A program made the position numbers and the translations under genes. A stretch of 64,000 nt of DNA from Onchocerca volvulus (Eukaryota > Nematoda > Chromadorea > Rhabditida > Onchocercidae): positions 15,578,554 to 15,642,553 of the forward strand of contig HG738138.1 of the NCBI GenBank assembly GCA_000499405.2, in the 5' to 3' direction. This document shows positions 39,668 through 52,265 of this stretch, in pieces. The first letter of the stretch is position 1, and each line of letters opens with the position of its first letter. The notes beneath the pieces are model-generated. The model worked only from the letters and a program-made list of their open reading frames with translations. It ran no database searches and was not told where the DNA came from.

Positions 39668-42547
39668 TTACTGTAACTGCATAGTGGAAATATTATCACC
39701 GGTTAATTTTGACAGATGATAACTAGCGTTATGATGTCTCTCTTTTGTCACTTTCCGAATTTTTGCACTATGCGAAAATATAATTTGACGCCATGCTATC
39801 ACTGATGTTTTTCGAAAATTTAAACTGAAATTAAATTAATTTAAAAACTTAATGATTATATTAATTTTTATGAAACCATATGCAATTCTTCGAAAAAAAC
39901 AAACCAACCTGGAAAATGCATAAACGATAACATCACATGCAAAATTGATATAATATAAGTAATGAGCGGTATTATATAGGAATATGATAAGACTACCATC
40001 TAAGCCACCGACAATCGAGAATTCATTACTTTGGAAGACATATAATGCTATTGTATCAGTAATTCGTAATAAATAAAATGGTGTATTTAATAACATATAT
40101 ACTATTGGTACTACTAATAATATCCTGGAAATGAAAGAATTTTATCAAATATATTTTACAATTTCTTAAATTTACATTTATTACAAAATTCGCTGTTACC
40201 TTTTTTGATAAAATTTCAAAATTTCCCATCGCAATTTCAATTTTGTGTAATATTTTTCAAAGAAAAAATACAAATACTAAAATGATAATTTTTTCGAATA
40301 GTTTCACCTTTCTCAAATTTTGTTGTTATCTTTTGATATTGAGATTTGAAATTTCGATTTGCTATGATATTTAAAAGAAAAAATAAAAGAAAAAATATAA
40401 ATACAAACACTGCAATGATGATTCAAATATTTCTTAAATTTACACTTTCTTCTTGCATTTGCTGCAAATTAATTGTTACCTTTCGATTACCGAAATTTTA
40501 ATTTCGTATTCTTTGAAAAGAAAAAGATGAAAGGAAAAATCATAAGTACAAACATTGCTGAGCCTTGACGACGTCGAATCGAACTGCCATTAGAACGTGC
40601 TCGAATTGCGGCAGCATGCGTGAAACCACGTTTCACTTTTCCGGCAACCAGTAAATTCAATAAAACTACGCAAAGGCACGGCAATACGTAGCATAATATT
40701 ACATCAGCAGCTTCGACAATGATCTTCAAATTATTTCTTACAAAACAAAAAAATAAAGAATCCTTTTTTTGTATAATTTATTTATAATAAGTTTTCTAAT
40801 CTTTTATATGAAAAATAGCGATAAAACTGAATTTTTCGCTTAAATTCTTCATTATCATAAAGATCAAAAACAGTCAATAATTTTTTGCTTCGACATCCAT
40901 GTCAGACGAATTTTCAATTAAATTTCTTATTAAAAATATTTAATTAATCAATAATTAGTTGATTTATGCAACCTAATCAATTTTTAATGAAATTTTTTTA
41001 CAAAATCGAATAATTAAGTTCCAATTTCAATCCGAAATTTTCAAATTTGGAAACTATGCAAATCAAATAACCTGAAAACCACCATCATGCGGAACACATT
41101 TTCGTATATTGGGATAATGAGGATCATTTTTATCATTATATGGTATCAATGATATAAGCTGAATTAGATTGAATGCGAATGGTATTGGTATCCAAAATAA
41201 AATCATTTTCCATCGATCCAAATGTCCATACTGTAAACTTTTACTTACTTTTATCCATAATGAGTATTATTCATTTTGTTACTGTCATAAGTAATCGTAA
41301 GTAATTTACTAAAATTATATTTTACTCAAATAATTACAACTAATAAAAATTAATTTCTAAGCTAAAGAATATATTCAATCGACTGATTCGTTTAGTTCAT
41401 ATTACATGTAAAAAATGCGTAGTTTTACTTAATTCGAAAGGTATAATAAATGTGAAATGCATTTCAAATAATATTGAAAGCAAATTTACGCAAATAACAC
41501 GTGATTTTACTTGCTTAACTCAGTATAAATGTATTTTAAACAGTGTTCGAAGTAAATTTAAGTAAAAATTTATTGACTTTCTTTAGAGAAATAAGTACAG
41601 AAATATTTAGACAATTATTCCTTTCGTTCATTTCACTCCACCTAGAAAATATTTGTGAAAAAAAAAAAAAAAAATAACTCGAGCATGTTTCAAAGGATAT
41701 GCAATGGCCAAATATCGCTCGATTGTAAGTGCGGCAACAGACCAGCTACTGATATAGGAGGATGTTGATAAGATATATTCGATAGCAACGCAAAAATGAT
41801 ATGTGATAAAGTCAAGTTTGAATAAAATTAACAATAAACCAAGTAGAAAAACGCTATCCGCTGTTGTGAGCACTATCAAATAGAGATTCGCTGAGATCTG
41901 TAATTTATTTTCCTAACAAGCATGATCAAAGATGATGATAAAAAAGAAATATAAATTATTTTATTTACAATAAAATATTTTGCAAATAATCACCTGCGCT
42001 ATCAGAATGTGAATTATTTTGAACATCAGCCTAATGATTGATAATAACGTTTGTTAATTCAATGTCCGTTAATTTGTACAGTAATTTAGATTTGGAAATT
42101 CAAAATTTGATATTTTTTTCAGAATTTCATTTTTATCATTCTTATAATCTGTTAACACCAACAAGTAATGATTGATTTTTTTTTTCATAGTTAATATATA
42201 GATATAAATAATAAATATTTCATAATGGAGACAAAACACTTCGAATGATCAATATTTGAAAATTTAAATTGATGATTTTAAACAAAGATTTATCCATTTT
42301 ATCGTTCCTTTACTCACTGTTCAAGAGTATTAGTAAATGAAGAAAACTGAATAAAAATAAATAAATATAATTTCGATTGAATGAGATAAGCAAAGCTTAC
42401 TTCACGTAGCCGTGAATGAAAGATTGTAACCAAAGAGATGACATTACCGCATAAACCAAAAATGACAATAACTGGCAATATGAAAAGGTATAAATCGGTG
42501 CCCATTTTTTCCTCAATGTTATCATCCAGCATTTCTGTGACATTCAT
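39668..42547 (-). CDS. Rhodopsin-family G-protein-coupled receptor, neuropeptide-receptor-like
   Basis: Predicted plasma-membrane receptor. Six phase-consistent exons from the start: 42547-42401, 41897-41679, 41230-41072, 40723-40554, 40124-39909, 39824-39668 (355 aa). Class A landmarks are present: N35 in TM1 (GLCGN), D63 in TM2 (LTTAD), the C85-C167 pair, E109-R110-Y111 at the end of TM3, W135 in TM4, P190 in TM5, and P247 in TM6 (LLNTPFY). TM7 ends CDVIVY (D296, Y300) in place of NPxxY, and helix 8 starts LNFRKT. NVT at 2-4 can be N-glycosylated. The third loop is rich in Arg/Lys. The CWxP toggle Trp of TM6 is absent. The junction at 40723/40724 uses AAG as acceptor. Motifs suit the peptide-receptor branch, but I cannot name the ligand or ortholog. 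A longer tail may be spliced on from 37714-37882. Confidence 0.85.
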
Positions 42548-43994
42548 TGCTTTTTGAATTAATTTCAGAGAAATGTGTCTTAATATTTAATGTTTTAATG
42601 TCCGTCAGATGTCTAACTTTTTGTTTGACACCTGAAAAAAAATGCAAAGTATACTGCATCTATTGCAAAAACGAAATTAATTCCAGCTGTTCATATTTTT
42701 CCTGCAAATCTTACGAAACACATTTACAGATTCCTAAAAAGTTATACTGCAGAAAACAATAGGCTAAAATCATTCCTAAACAATACGTTATGATTTGACA
42801 TTAATTTTAAAATCTAATTTTTGATCTTAATTTATCAACTTGGCCAATTGACCAGTTGATTTATCGACATCAAAAATAAGCAAAAATATGCGTGACCGAG
42901 GTCGAAATGTCACAGATCCAGGTACAGTACCGCAGATTAAGCAATCGATTAATGGAATTTTAAGATTTAAATCATGATAAATGCCAGTAGCAAATATTAA
43001 TATAAGGAATCATTTACTGAGAGAACACGGCAAAGAAAATGACATATTAGTTATCAGAGAAGTGATCAATGATTCAGGCAAAGTTCTGCTAGATACTCAC
43101 TCCTGAAGATGACTGAATTCTTTGTTGGTTTAAATGATCTAGCCTGAATAATCGGAATTCTTTAAATTAGATTATTTGCTATCCTTTGTTCTCTTTGAAA
43201 TCAATTGCCTTAGAAATAATATCAATTTAACCACTGAGATGTTTCGTCAAATTCCCTTAAGGTGAATGATATTTTAAAATGCTTGTTAAGAAACTCCAAA
43301 AAAAAAAAAAAAACTTTTAATTACTGATAATATACACTAATATCTTTCAGTATGACATTAAGACATTTTGACGAGCACATATCAGTATACATATATATAT
43401 GTATGCTGCAATTCCATCTTAAATAAATATCTGGAATATTTATTTTCGAAAAAAAAACAAAAGACAAGAAAAAAAATAGAAATCTCAAACTAAACATTGA
43501 AAAAAAAAAGTGAAAAAACGTTCAAAAGAAATTTTTTCTAGTTTAAAGAGAAGTTTTTGGAGGATATTATAAATGAAATGAAAGAAAGCTTTCAATTTAT
43601 TGCGCAAGTTGGGCAAAAAACTTCAGTCAAAATGCACAAAAACAAACTAATGAAAATTATTATTGCTTGAACTAATGCTGTATATTACTATTAAAAAAAA
43701 TTTAAATTTGAACTTCAAAAATCAAAATGACATGCCAATAACAGAGTACGCAGTTAAATGATTCACAAATTTTAAAATTATCATTTTTCTGTCCTTTCCA
43801 ATATTAAGTTATTAGGAAGAGTATGTTTTAAACTTAAATTGCATTTAAAAACAGAAAATTATCATTAAGTAAAACTTGACAAATCTCGTTCGATAAAATC
43901 ACTTTAAGCATTCTCATTAATGAACATTAAATTTTAGCAGATCATTTCAACTGAATTGATGATATGTGTCGGTGAAATCAGAACGGCAAATAAC
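42548..43994. other. Upstream region of the receptor gene
   Basis: 1.4 kb between the receptor start codon and the retrotransposon. It contains a small GC-richer island at 42885-42960 that could be a promoter or non-coding first exon. An AT palindrome (GTATACATATATATATGTAT) lies near 43386-43405. No coding exon was recognised, and no good spliced-leader acceptor precedes the ATG on the minus strand. Confidence 0.45.
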
Positions 43995-44640
43995 CAAGTA
44001 TTTTGTATAGAAGAAATTTGTAATATTCCCCAGACAAATGAATCGCTTATCCATATCTCGGAGCAAAGACCTTTGTTCTCTCATCCGATCTGCTAATGGA
44101 ATTATGTGCATTTTTTTAAATGTTTAAATCTATGTTAATTGGAATGTTGCAAGGATTAAAGCGTGTGTGTTTTTTTTTTTTTTTTTGAAGTATTGTAAGC
44201 ATTGTCTATCTCTTATCCTTTATCCTGATAACCAACCTCTTGTATGATTGGTGTGTAAGCCTCCGCTCACAATCAAGACCAAGGATTATCCATATACAAA
44301 GGAGCCTTTCGAGTCAACAGGAATCAGTCTCTCCAACATCACGATCAGATTCAGTTCAGTTCCAATTCAATTTCGAAGACTGTTTCAACAGCATGAGCGT
44401 CAGTCCAGCAGAAGCAACAGCAATAGTAGAGCGAAAAGGGAACAACAGTTACAAAGGGAAAGTACGACAACGTAGTAAGAATTTAAACGACTATTATTAT
44501 TTAGTATCCTACTTTTCTTTTTTTACTCTATATTGTTCGTTTAATCCTTACTATTGTATAATATCGCATAAACCCAATAAAGCCTATTGCTGATCTAGCT
44601 GAGTCACAAAAGCAAGAAGATTTCCAATCTAATAAATTAC
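43995..44640 (+). repeat. LTR-like arm, plus orientation
   Basis: Begins CAAGTATTTTGTATAG and carries a T tract near 44171 and an AATAAA near 44576. It probably ends near the ATTACA at 44635-44640, which would give a TGTATAG...ATTACA (TG..CA) LTR if its start is at 44004. Downstream lies TTTTTGGTACCATGAAC (about 44667-44683), in the position of a primer-binding site. The open frames inside the arm are LTR sequence, not a gene. Confidence 0.65.
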
Positions 44641-44766
44641 AAACTATCAAATTTTTTTCGCAACAGATTTTTGGTACCATGAACAAGGATGTCATCCACG
44701 ATTTCACCAAGCGCTATCCCGGCAAAGAATAAGATCCTGAAGTTCCTGAACGAAATAAAAAAAAAA

Positions 44767-45960
44767 TGGATTGGAAACTAATGGACCAACAAAAAGCAGA
44801 CGAAGAGCAATGTGAACAATATGAAAATCAAAAGAAGATAATTAACGATGAGATGGGAAAAATTAATGATATATTGGGATGACTTCGTAAGTATCGACGA
44901 TAATTGGCTAGACTGTTTGCAAAAGATCCCATCACAACGACGGGAGGAAGAGGAAAAGAAATATATGGGGATAATGTGGAAGACGATCAAGGAATGCCGA
45001 ACTTGATAAATGAAGGTAATAAAACATTTTTAACCTGATCAGATACAAGAAAGAAGCTGAAATCCAATTGAACGCAGATGAAACAAAGAGAGCCCTCAAA
45101 TCAAATGGATTAAAGAGAAACGACGTAGACGGTTCGCCAGACAACGGAAATTTTGTCCCAGTTATCATTGAAAGTCTTCAGTGGAGATTCTTGAAAGTGG
45201 AGAGAATTTTGGAGCAAGTTCAAAGCAGCAATCAAGAACAAAACTTCCCGGACATACAGAAGATGAGCTACTTGCGTTATTGCTTGAAGCTTCAACATAA
45301 TCAAAATCAGACATCCCAACACGAATTTGGATACAATGTCGTGTATCTGAATACGATATCGCTCCAGAAAACTATAATCATTATTAGACAATTTCTAATG
45401 GAAAAATTTGGTAACACATCGACGATCGAAAATTCACTGTACAGCGAATTTCAAAACATCAGAAGAAATGGATAAAAGCAATAAAAGCGATTGAACGGAT
45501 CCTCCGATAATTAAAAGCCATAGGGAGAAACCATAGACCACTCGAGTTTGCAGACGACTATCGAGAAAAAATTACCTCGATGGATTTTAATGAAAGTGTA
45601 TGAGCAAAAAAAACTAGACTATTCTTGGTCAACCGATAAATTGAAAAGCTGCCTGAGGAAAATAGCAAGAACTCAGGAAAACTTGCTTGAATCCAAACAT
45701 GCAATTTCGGATTCGAGATGAGCACACAAAAACAAATCAACAATTCCGGGAGACAGAAAAAAGAGAATCCGCGTCCCTAACCATAGCAAAGCGGCAGAGA
45801 TCAAACAATAACGTCCCGAAAGAAATCGAAAAATGACTCCAAACCGAAGCTCAGCTAAAAGATATGTTTTTATTGCAAGGGATGCACAATCTGCACGCTG
45901 TGTGCTGATCGTCACAAGAACTTCAAACCAGAAAACCAAAATGAAGGAAGGATGGAACCA
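44767..45960 (+). pseudogene. Broken BEL/Pao gag
   Basis: Starts with a charged, coiled-coil-like segment (MDWKLMDQQKADEEQCEQYE) that stops after about 38 codons. It continues in other frames with the gag core (KWREFW, then FKAAI), IQKMSYLRYCLK, and a cysteine cluster CFYCKGC near 45866. Each piece is short and separated by stops or frame changes, so no functional protein is possible. BEL/Pao assignment rests on the gag core and on the leader layout; no polymerase region is left to confirm it. Confidence 0.65.
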
Positions 45961-45968
45961 ATACAAGC

Positions 45969-46085
45969 TCCCGCTGACTTAGAGGAGTCACTAAAGCAAG
46001 AAGAAGCAATCTCCAATACAATCAGACTAAAGAACAAATAAAAACTATCAGATGTTTTCCCCAACAGTTTTTTGATGCCACAAGT
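45969..46085 (+). repeat. Third, diverged copy of the LTR-end/leader, plus orientation
   Basis: GAGTCACTAAAGCAAGAAG near 45984 and CCAACAGTTTTTTGATGCCA near 46062 match GAGTCACAAAAGCAAGAAG near 44602 and GCAACAGATTTTTGGTACCA near 44660, in the same order and orientation. It abuts the inner end of the minus-orientation arm, forming a small head-to-head inverted repeat around 46085. Confidence 0.55.
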
Positions 46086-46830
46086 TAGGTATAGCGCTTG
46101 CTAATATTATGAATGACATTACGGCTCGTTGCACTAAAAATCTGTCGGGAAAAAATCTGATAATTTTTGATTAGGTTTGTAATTTATTAGATTGGAAATC
46201 TTCTTGCTTTTGTGACTCAGCTAGATCAGCAATAGGCTTTATTGGGTTTATGCGATATTATACAATAGTAAGGATTAAACGAACAATATAGAGTAAAAAA
46301 AGAAAAGTAGGATACTAAATAATAATAGTCGTTTAAATTCTTACTACGTTGTCGTACTTTCCCTTTGTAACTGTTGTTCCCTTTTCGCTCTACTATTGCT
46401 GTTGCTTCTGCTGGATTGACGCTCATGCTATGCTGTTGAAACAGTCTTCGAAATTGAATTGGAACTGAACTGAATCTGATCGTGATGTTGGAGAGACTGA
46501 TTCCTGTTGACTCGAAAGGCTCCTTTGTATATGGATAATCCTTGGTCTTGATTGTGAGCGGAGGCTTACACACCAATCATACAAGAGGTTGGTTATCAGG
46601 ATAAAGGATAAGAGATAGACAATGCTTACAATACTTCAAAAAAAAAAAAAAAAAACACACACGCTTTAATCCTTGCAACATTCCAATTAACATAGATTTA
46701 AACATTTAAAAAAATGCACATAATTCCATTAGCAGATCGGATGAGAGAACAAAGGTCTTTGCTCCGAGATATGGATAAGCGATTCATTTGTCTGGGGAAT
46801 ATTACAAATTTCTTCTATACAAAATACTTG
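46086..46830 (-). repeat. LTR-like arm plus leader, minus orientation
   Basis: Reverse complement of the left arm. The outer part (46185-46830) is almost identical to 43995-44640. The inner 100 bp (46086-46184) matches the left leader (AAGCGCTAT, ACAGATTTTT) but is diverged. The sharp step from near identity to divergence suggests gene conversion or a recent inverted copy of the LTR. Confidence 0.65.
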
Positions 46831-48454
46831 CATTTTTTGTCATTCTCGTTTTACCAATAATATGAAGTATGAAATAATTTGAAATGCTTTTTTAGAAATG
46901 AAATCTAAGCTTACATCAATCATATTCTCACGGAAATTTTAAAATAATGTTGTGATTTATTTATCATATTCTGTCGTAAATTCGGCTTTCAAAAAAACTT
47001 ACATTTATCACTTAAACAGTATGTTCACAAACAGTTTGTTTATTTTATTTTTGCAAATTAACTTAATTAAGGCTTTCTTATGAGCGTATTAAAATCAAAG
47101 CTAAGCATTTCTAAATTCCGATCATTCTTATTTCTGCAAAATTTCCATATCATATAAAGATATTAAAAATTTATCCCAATCTAAACTCAAATGTCTCAAT
47201 TATATGTAAATTGACACTACAAATCATTAGTATCACCCATTTCTCAATGCCCTGTATTCTCTCAATAACTGTAAAAAATAAATGAATTTTATCGTTTTTA
47301 TTATTCCCATAAGTAACAAACGAATCCATTCACTGAAAACACAACAGCTGATTTCAACCGAATTGATATCAGTTGAATTTGCAAATAGTGCTAAGTTATA
47401 AAACGTTTGAAAAATAAGCGAAATTTTTTTTTTTCAAATCTAGAAAAAAATGAAATGAAGAGTTTCGAATAGACCAATCAAAATTTTTTTTTCTTTTTTG
47501 TTTCTATTGAGATAAATAAATTGCAAAAGCAAACAAAGAAAATTCGCTTTTTTTTTACCGATTAAATTGACTATTTTCATCTGAAAAATCCATTTAAATC
47601 TAAAAAATTTGCTGGATATTTTCCCTTTTTTTTTTGTAATTTACATTATTTAGGATTAATTTCGAAGAATAACTAAGCAAAAAAAAATTGATTCTGAAAA
47701 AGCTGAGTATATTAGAAAAAAAGAAAAAATCGAAATATATTATTAACTCACAGTTATTTTATGTTATTTTTTTATGAATAAATTGACAGATTGAAGTATT
47801 AATAGCGAAAAAAATTCAATTTTCGTAATAAAATGGAACTTTGTAACAAAAAAAAAAAAAAAAAATGATCAAAATTGCATTTTATAAGCAAATGTATGTG
47901 CCAACGGTTTTTTTTTTTTTTTATTTTTCACAAATCGCATGCAAATGAAAAAATATTCAGGAAAAGGAAAATAGACAATTCAAAATTCTTCTTTTTTTTT
48001 TAGATTTAAAATTTTATCTTGCCGAATAATTTTAATACGTTGTCTTCCTGATAATTTCAACGAAAAAAATGGTAAAACATTCTGTGCTGAGAAGACTTAA
48101 TTTATCAACTGAAAAACAAAAATATTCGTTTTCATACTACTTTAAAATTAATTGAGTCGAATTTTCAAAATACATAACATCGAAGTCAAAATGTTTCATG
48201 TTTACTATTAAGTAACTTATCAGGCATGAGTTTATCAAACTGATATAATTTTTGGAGAATTCAGATTTTCTTGTTTGCAATAAGAGTTAATAAGTTTCAT
48301 AAGTAAACAAACGTCGTGAATAAATTGATTGTTCATTTATTCAGTTATAGAATCAAACAAAAGCAAATTTTGAAAAATCAATAAATCAGTAATTTCAATA
48401 ATGAAATTTTGTCTAATTATTTATATGAAATAATTTATTTCATCCATAGATAAT

Positions 48455-48643
48455 CAAAGCTGAAATAGCAAACAAAAGAATTTGCCGTCGCCTGAACTGA
48501 ACAAGTCGGATGTAATTGTCATTTCAACTATTATCAGACATAACCGGATAGGAGAAAATTTTCGACGAATTGGAGAGCGTATAAATATATATTCCGAAAC
48601 TACCCGGAAATCTGATCATAAGCGGATCAAAAAAGCAATTTAA
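48455..48643 (+). other. GC-richer open block, possible exon or promoter
   Basis: One plus-strand frame is open for about 60 codons and ends at TAA near 48641. It has a balanced, charged composition (for example STIIRHNRIGENFRRIGERI) unlike the Phe/Ile/Asn/Lys frames around it. A minus-strand frame is also partly open, and a TATA-like GCGTATAAATATA sits at 48578-48590. No partner exon or recognised family was found, so coding status is doubtful. Confidence 0.2.
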
Positions 48644-50035
48644 AAAAATTTTAAAAACACTAACCATTTAGAGCAAATTTATTATTTCGATGCATTTCCA
48701 TGTTGAATTGTAGATAAAACGAGAAATTTGGAGAGCTTTGTTGAAACCCTAATTTAAATGAAAAGCTATTTCAAAAGAAGCGTTTTCATTGAAGTTACAA
48801 GAGAAAAAAAAAGCGAAATTGATGACATCCGGTTACTTTTTTTTGCGGAAAATTTTGTTATCGTGTTTCATTTTGTTTTTAATCAATATTTCCATTTGTG
48901 AGTTATCTCTTTTTCTTCGTATCCTTGAAATTTTTTCAGTGGATAAAATTTACATATCATATTATCTTAATAAATGAAATTATCAATATCCAAGTTAATT
49001 GATTATCACTTGAAATTATCGGTAAATGAAAATAAATCAAAACTTTTTTTTGAAGTCACAAAATTTTTTTCATTTCGCGGTTTAAAATTTCTAAAAGAAA
49101 ATTTATGAAACAGATGTGAAAATTCGATTTCCAATTTCTATGATTTAAAAAAAAAAAAAACTAATTTAACAGTAGGTATAAAAATGAATGACATAATTAA
49201 GCTTCAAGCTAAGATTTCTTATCAATTAAGAGTTATATCAAGAATATTAAAAATTTTTTATTAATTAAGAAAAGTGCTACACAAAAAAAAGTGCATATTT
49301 ATAAATAGGCGCATCAAAATTATGTTATTCGTCATAAAGAAAATGCATTATTCTTAATAAAAATTTTTTAATAATATAATGTTGTTATTGAGATTTTTTT
49401 AAAGTTAGTATTGAAGCTAATGCAAATATCAAAAAAGATTTCTATCTTATTTTATGCACGCGCTGGATGAGAAATTCAGCAACATTCATTTTCTCATTCA
49501 ATGTATATATCAAAAAAAAAAAAAAAAAAAAAAGGGGAAAGTCTTAAATCGAAAGCTGATAAGTAGATTATTTCTAATTTCAAGTAAAGCTTCAGTTATC
49601 CATCAGATTGCAATATGAAAAATTGTTTAGATAAAGTTGGAAAAAAAAAAGCAAAAAAAAAAAGGAAAAATTTACTTTGATTTTTCAGTCGAAAACACAA
49701 CTAAAATGCGGCAAAAATTAGTGCCAGCTAATAACCAATAAAATTTTTTAAACTTTTGGATGCTTTGAAAATGATCAAAATTAAAAAATGAATTGTGTAA
49801 CATTACGAAGAAAATATTTATAAATATTCAAAAATTTCAAAGTAATCAATAGCGATATCTGCATGCTTAGATCAATCAAACAAAGCATCAATTGACAGGA
49901 ATTTAACACTTTCATTTATATACTTTATGACATTCAATTTTTTTCCCCGTTATTGTGAAGATAAAAGTAATTGATTAATTTGGAATTTCAGCTTTAAAAT
50001 TCCACTAATTAAATAATATTGCAGTTAAATGATTA

Positions 50036-50113
50036 ATATGTTCACGTGAACATATATAAAGTGTCGAATTTCTAAAATATATAAATCTCATATAATATGT
50101 CCATATGAACATA
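50036..50113. promoter_or_regulatory. Pair of related palindromes (GTTCACGTGAAC type)
   Basis: 50036-50055 is a perfect 20-bp palindrome, ATATGTTCACGTGAACATAT. A close relative with a single mismatched pair, TATGTCCATATGAACATA, lies at 50096-50113. Both keep the half-site TGAACAT. A TATATAAAG follows the first directly. They look like paired binding sites for a dimeric regulator, but there is no gene nearby to assign them to. Confidence 0.4.
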
Positions 50114-52265
50114 ATAATTATCTAAGCTGGAATCCCCATCACAAACAAAAAGCAATTGACTAATCGATACCGAAAAAAATAATGCTGATGTAATAATGAG
50201 TACCGATATTCAATTTAAAAATAAGTTGATAGCAAAGAATAAAAAGAAGTGAAAAAGAAAAATTTCATTCAATCTCGAGAAATTGATTATTATTTCGTTG
50301 ATGAAGTCAACAATAATTCTCTTATGCTTCTTTTTTTGGCTCGTAAAGTTTTTGTTGCAAAAATTTTAAGTTCGAAAAGATTATTAAAAATTTGATAGCA
50401 TTAACTAAAGACAAAATAACATTAAAAAGTTTTGGTACTTGAAAAAATTATCATTTTTCATTGAATTTTTTCTTTTTTTTTGTTCAAGTTATGATCAAAT
50501 TTTTGCTTTAGAATTTCTTATTCATCGAATAAACGATTCTTATCCGTAATTTGAATAATAAATTTGGGAGGAAAGGAGAGCTATTTCTTTATGTTTCTAG
50601 CAACTATTATACTCAATATAAAATGAAAATGAAATTATTAAAGTAATAAATTGGGAAGAATAACACTAATGAGTTTTTTGATCGATAACGTCAAATTTCA
50701 GAATTAAAAATAAAATAAAACACTTTTGTTTTACAGCATATATTCAGAATATATACTTTTAGATTATATATTATTAAATATACATATATTAACAAAATAG
50801 CAATAGCAATAGTGCAGGAGCAATAATTGAACTTTTGTTTCTTTATCTATATTTTTCAAAAAAATTAAGTGCAGTATAGAATATTTAATACTATGTAATC
50901 TAAGAATTATATATTTTAGTTATATAATGCAATTTAATAACAAGAACAGGCCAAATAACCCACCTATATTATTTAAAACTTATGACGACATTGCACGCAA
51001 TATATAATAAAAATATTAGTTTTCGGTCTTAGAATCGAAATTTTTCATTTTAAATATTTCGATTTAAGACTTACAATGAAGAATTTTTTTATCCTTCGAA
51101 TTTTTGAAGAAGTTTCTGTAATTAAATAATATTATATCACTTTGTTTCTTATCTTTGAATAAATAATAACAACATAATCGCTACAAACTATTTTTCATAA
51201 ATAAGAAGTCATTAAGATCGTTTACAATGGAAATTTTTGAAAATTAATCGCAAAATTAACATAATTTTGAATGTTTCAAGAATGATTGAAGCATCAAAAC
51301 TTATGATAAATATTCAGCTTCCCTATTCCATTCAGCGCTACCTTTCAATTTAATTACTATAATTTCAAGTGAAAGAACGGAAACTTGCAATGGATGAATT
51401 CATAATTGAAATTGAAAATTAAAAAGTATCCGTCAATATTAGCTCAAATTAAGGCCCAGTAATATTTCATTTAGTTTTGAAAAAGTTAGCTCTTCCATTA
51501 AATTTTGCCATTAAAAATTTCAGTAGACTAACAATTTTTTTATAATATGTATGCTTGGAAATGATAGAAAATGAAACTTATGAACCACGGAAATACTAAG
51601 TATGGTAATTCAACCAATGAATTTCTCGTCTGCTTTATGGAAGGGAGAAATTTTTTAAAACGCTTCGAGCAGGTGTTTTTAATGGCAAAATTTTAAGTAC
51701 AATGAGAAATATGCAAAGAAAATGGATATTTGATTAATGAATTCCAGATGATTCTTCAAGAATCTCTAATTTAATGAAAAAATGAGATATTTCAAATTTT
51801 TTTTTGGTTTTTTATCTTTTGTTTTTAATTTTTTAATTAGCTTAAATTGAGGTCCAGCCAAAAATAATATTAAATTTTCTAAAAAAAAAAGGAATAAAAT
51901 AAAGCAATAACAATAATGGATTTGAATGTATTTGCTTTTTTTTTTCTAATTTTTTGAAATTTTATATGAAATTACTTGTTTTTATACAAAATTATACCGA
52001 AAATCTATATATTTCCGACCAATGTGCAGGAGTCCTTTATTCTATTCGCATAGAGTGTTTCATAAATTTGCGTACCGAAACCTGGAAAATAATGCTCATT
52101 GGTTGGTTTTTTCCCTATTATTCTCGAAAGAATAATAACCTCTAATACTCACGTTAATATTTATGTATGCATTTATATATGTATATTATCACCATTTATT
52201 TCTGTGCATGTCATCATCAAAGAAAACAGTCTTTCACATAATTTTAATAGTCCTTCCATTCAGTT

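Larger units (their letters stand above)
43995..46830. mobile_element. Rearranged BEL/Pao-type LTR retrotransposon with inverted LTR arms
   Basis: Two LTR-like arms of about 650 bp stand in opposite orientation (43995-44640 and 46185-46830). They are nearly identical; I saw a 5-bp indel and a G/A change at the same place, plus a poly(T) length difference. The inner part encodes fragments of a BEL/Pao gag in plus orientation: a Lys/Glu-rich N-terminus from 44767, a FSGD / KWREFW type domain in one frame near 45175-45215, YLRYCLK in another near 45267, and a zinc-knuckle-like CFYC near 45866. Stops and frame changes break it everywhere. There is no protease, reverse transcriptase or integrase. 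The identical arms mean the rearrangement is recent while the gag is old or was dead before. Confidence 0.75.

Noticed and set aside
44240..44593. Open frame repeated on the opposite strand at 46226-46576, looking like a duplicated gene
   Set aside because: It lies wholly within the LTR-like arms, includes the AATAAA region, and differs in frame between arms because of a 5-bp indel; it is repeat sequence.
45110..45966. Minus-strand frames across the gag remnant
   Set aside because: Shadows of the plus-strand gag pieces, which carry recognisable gag motifs.
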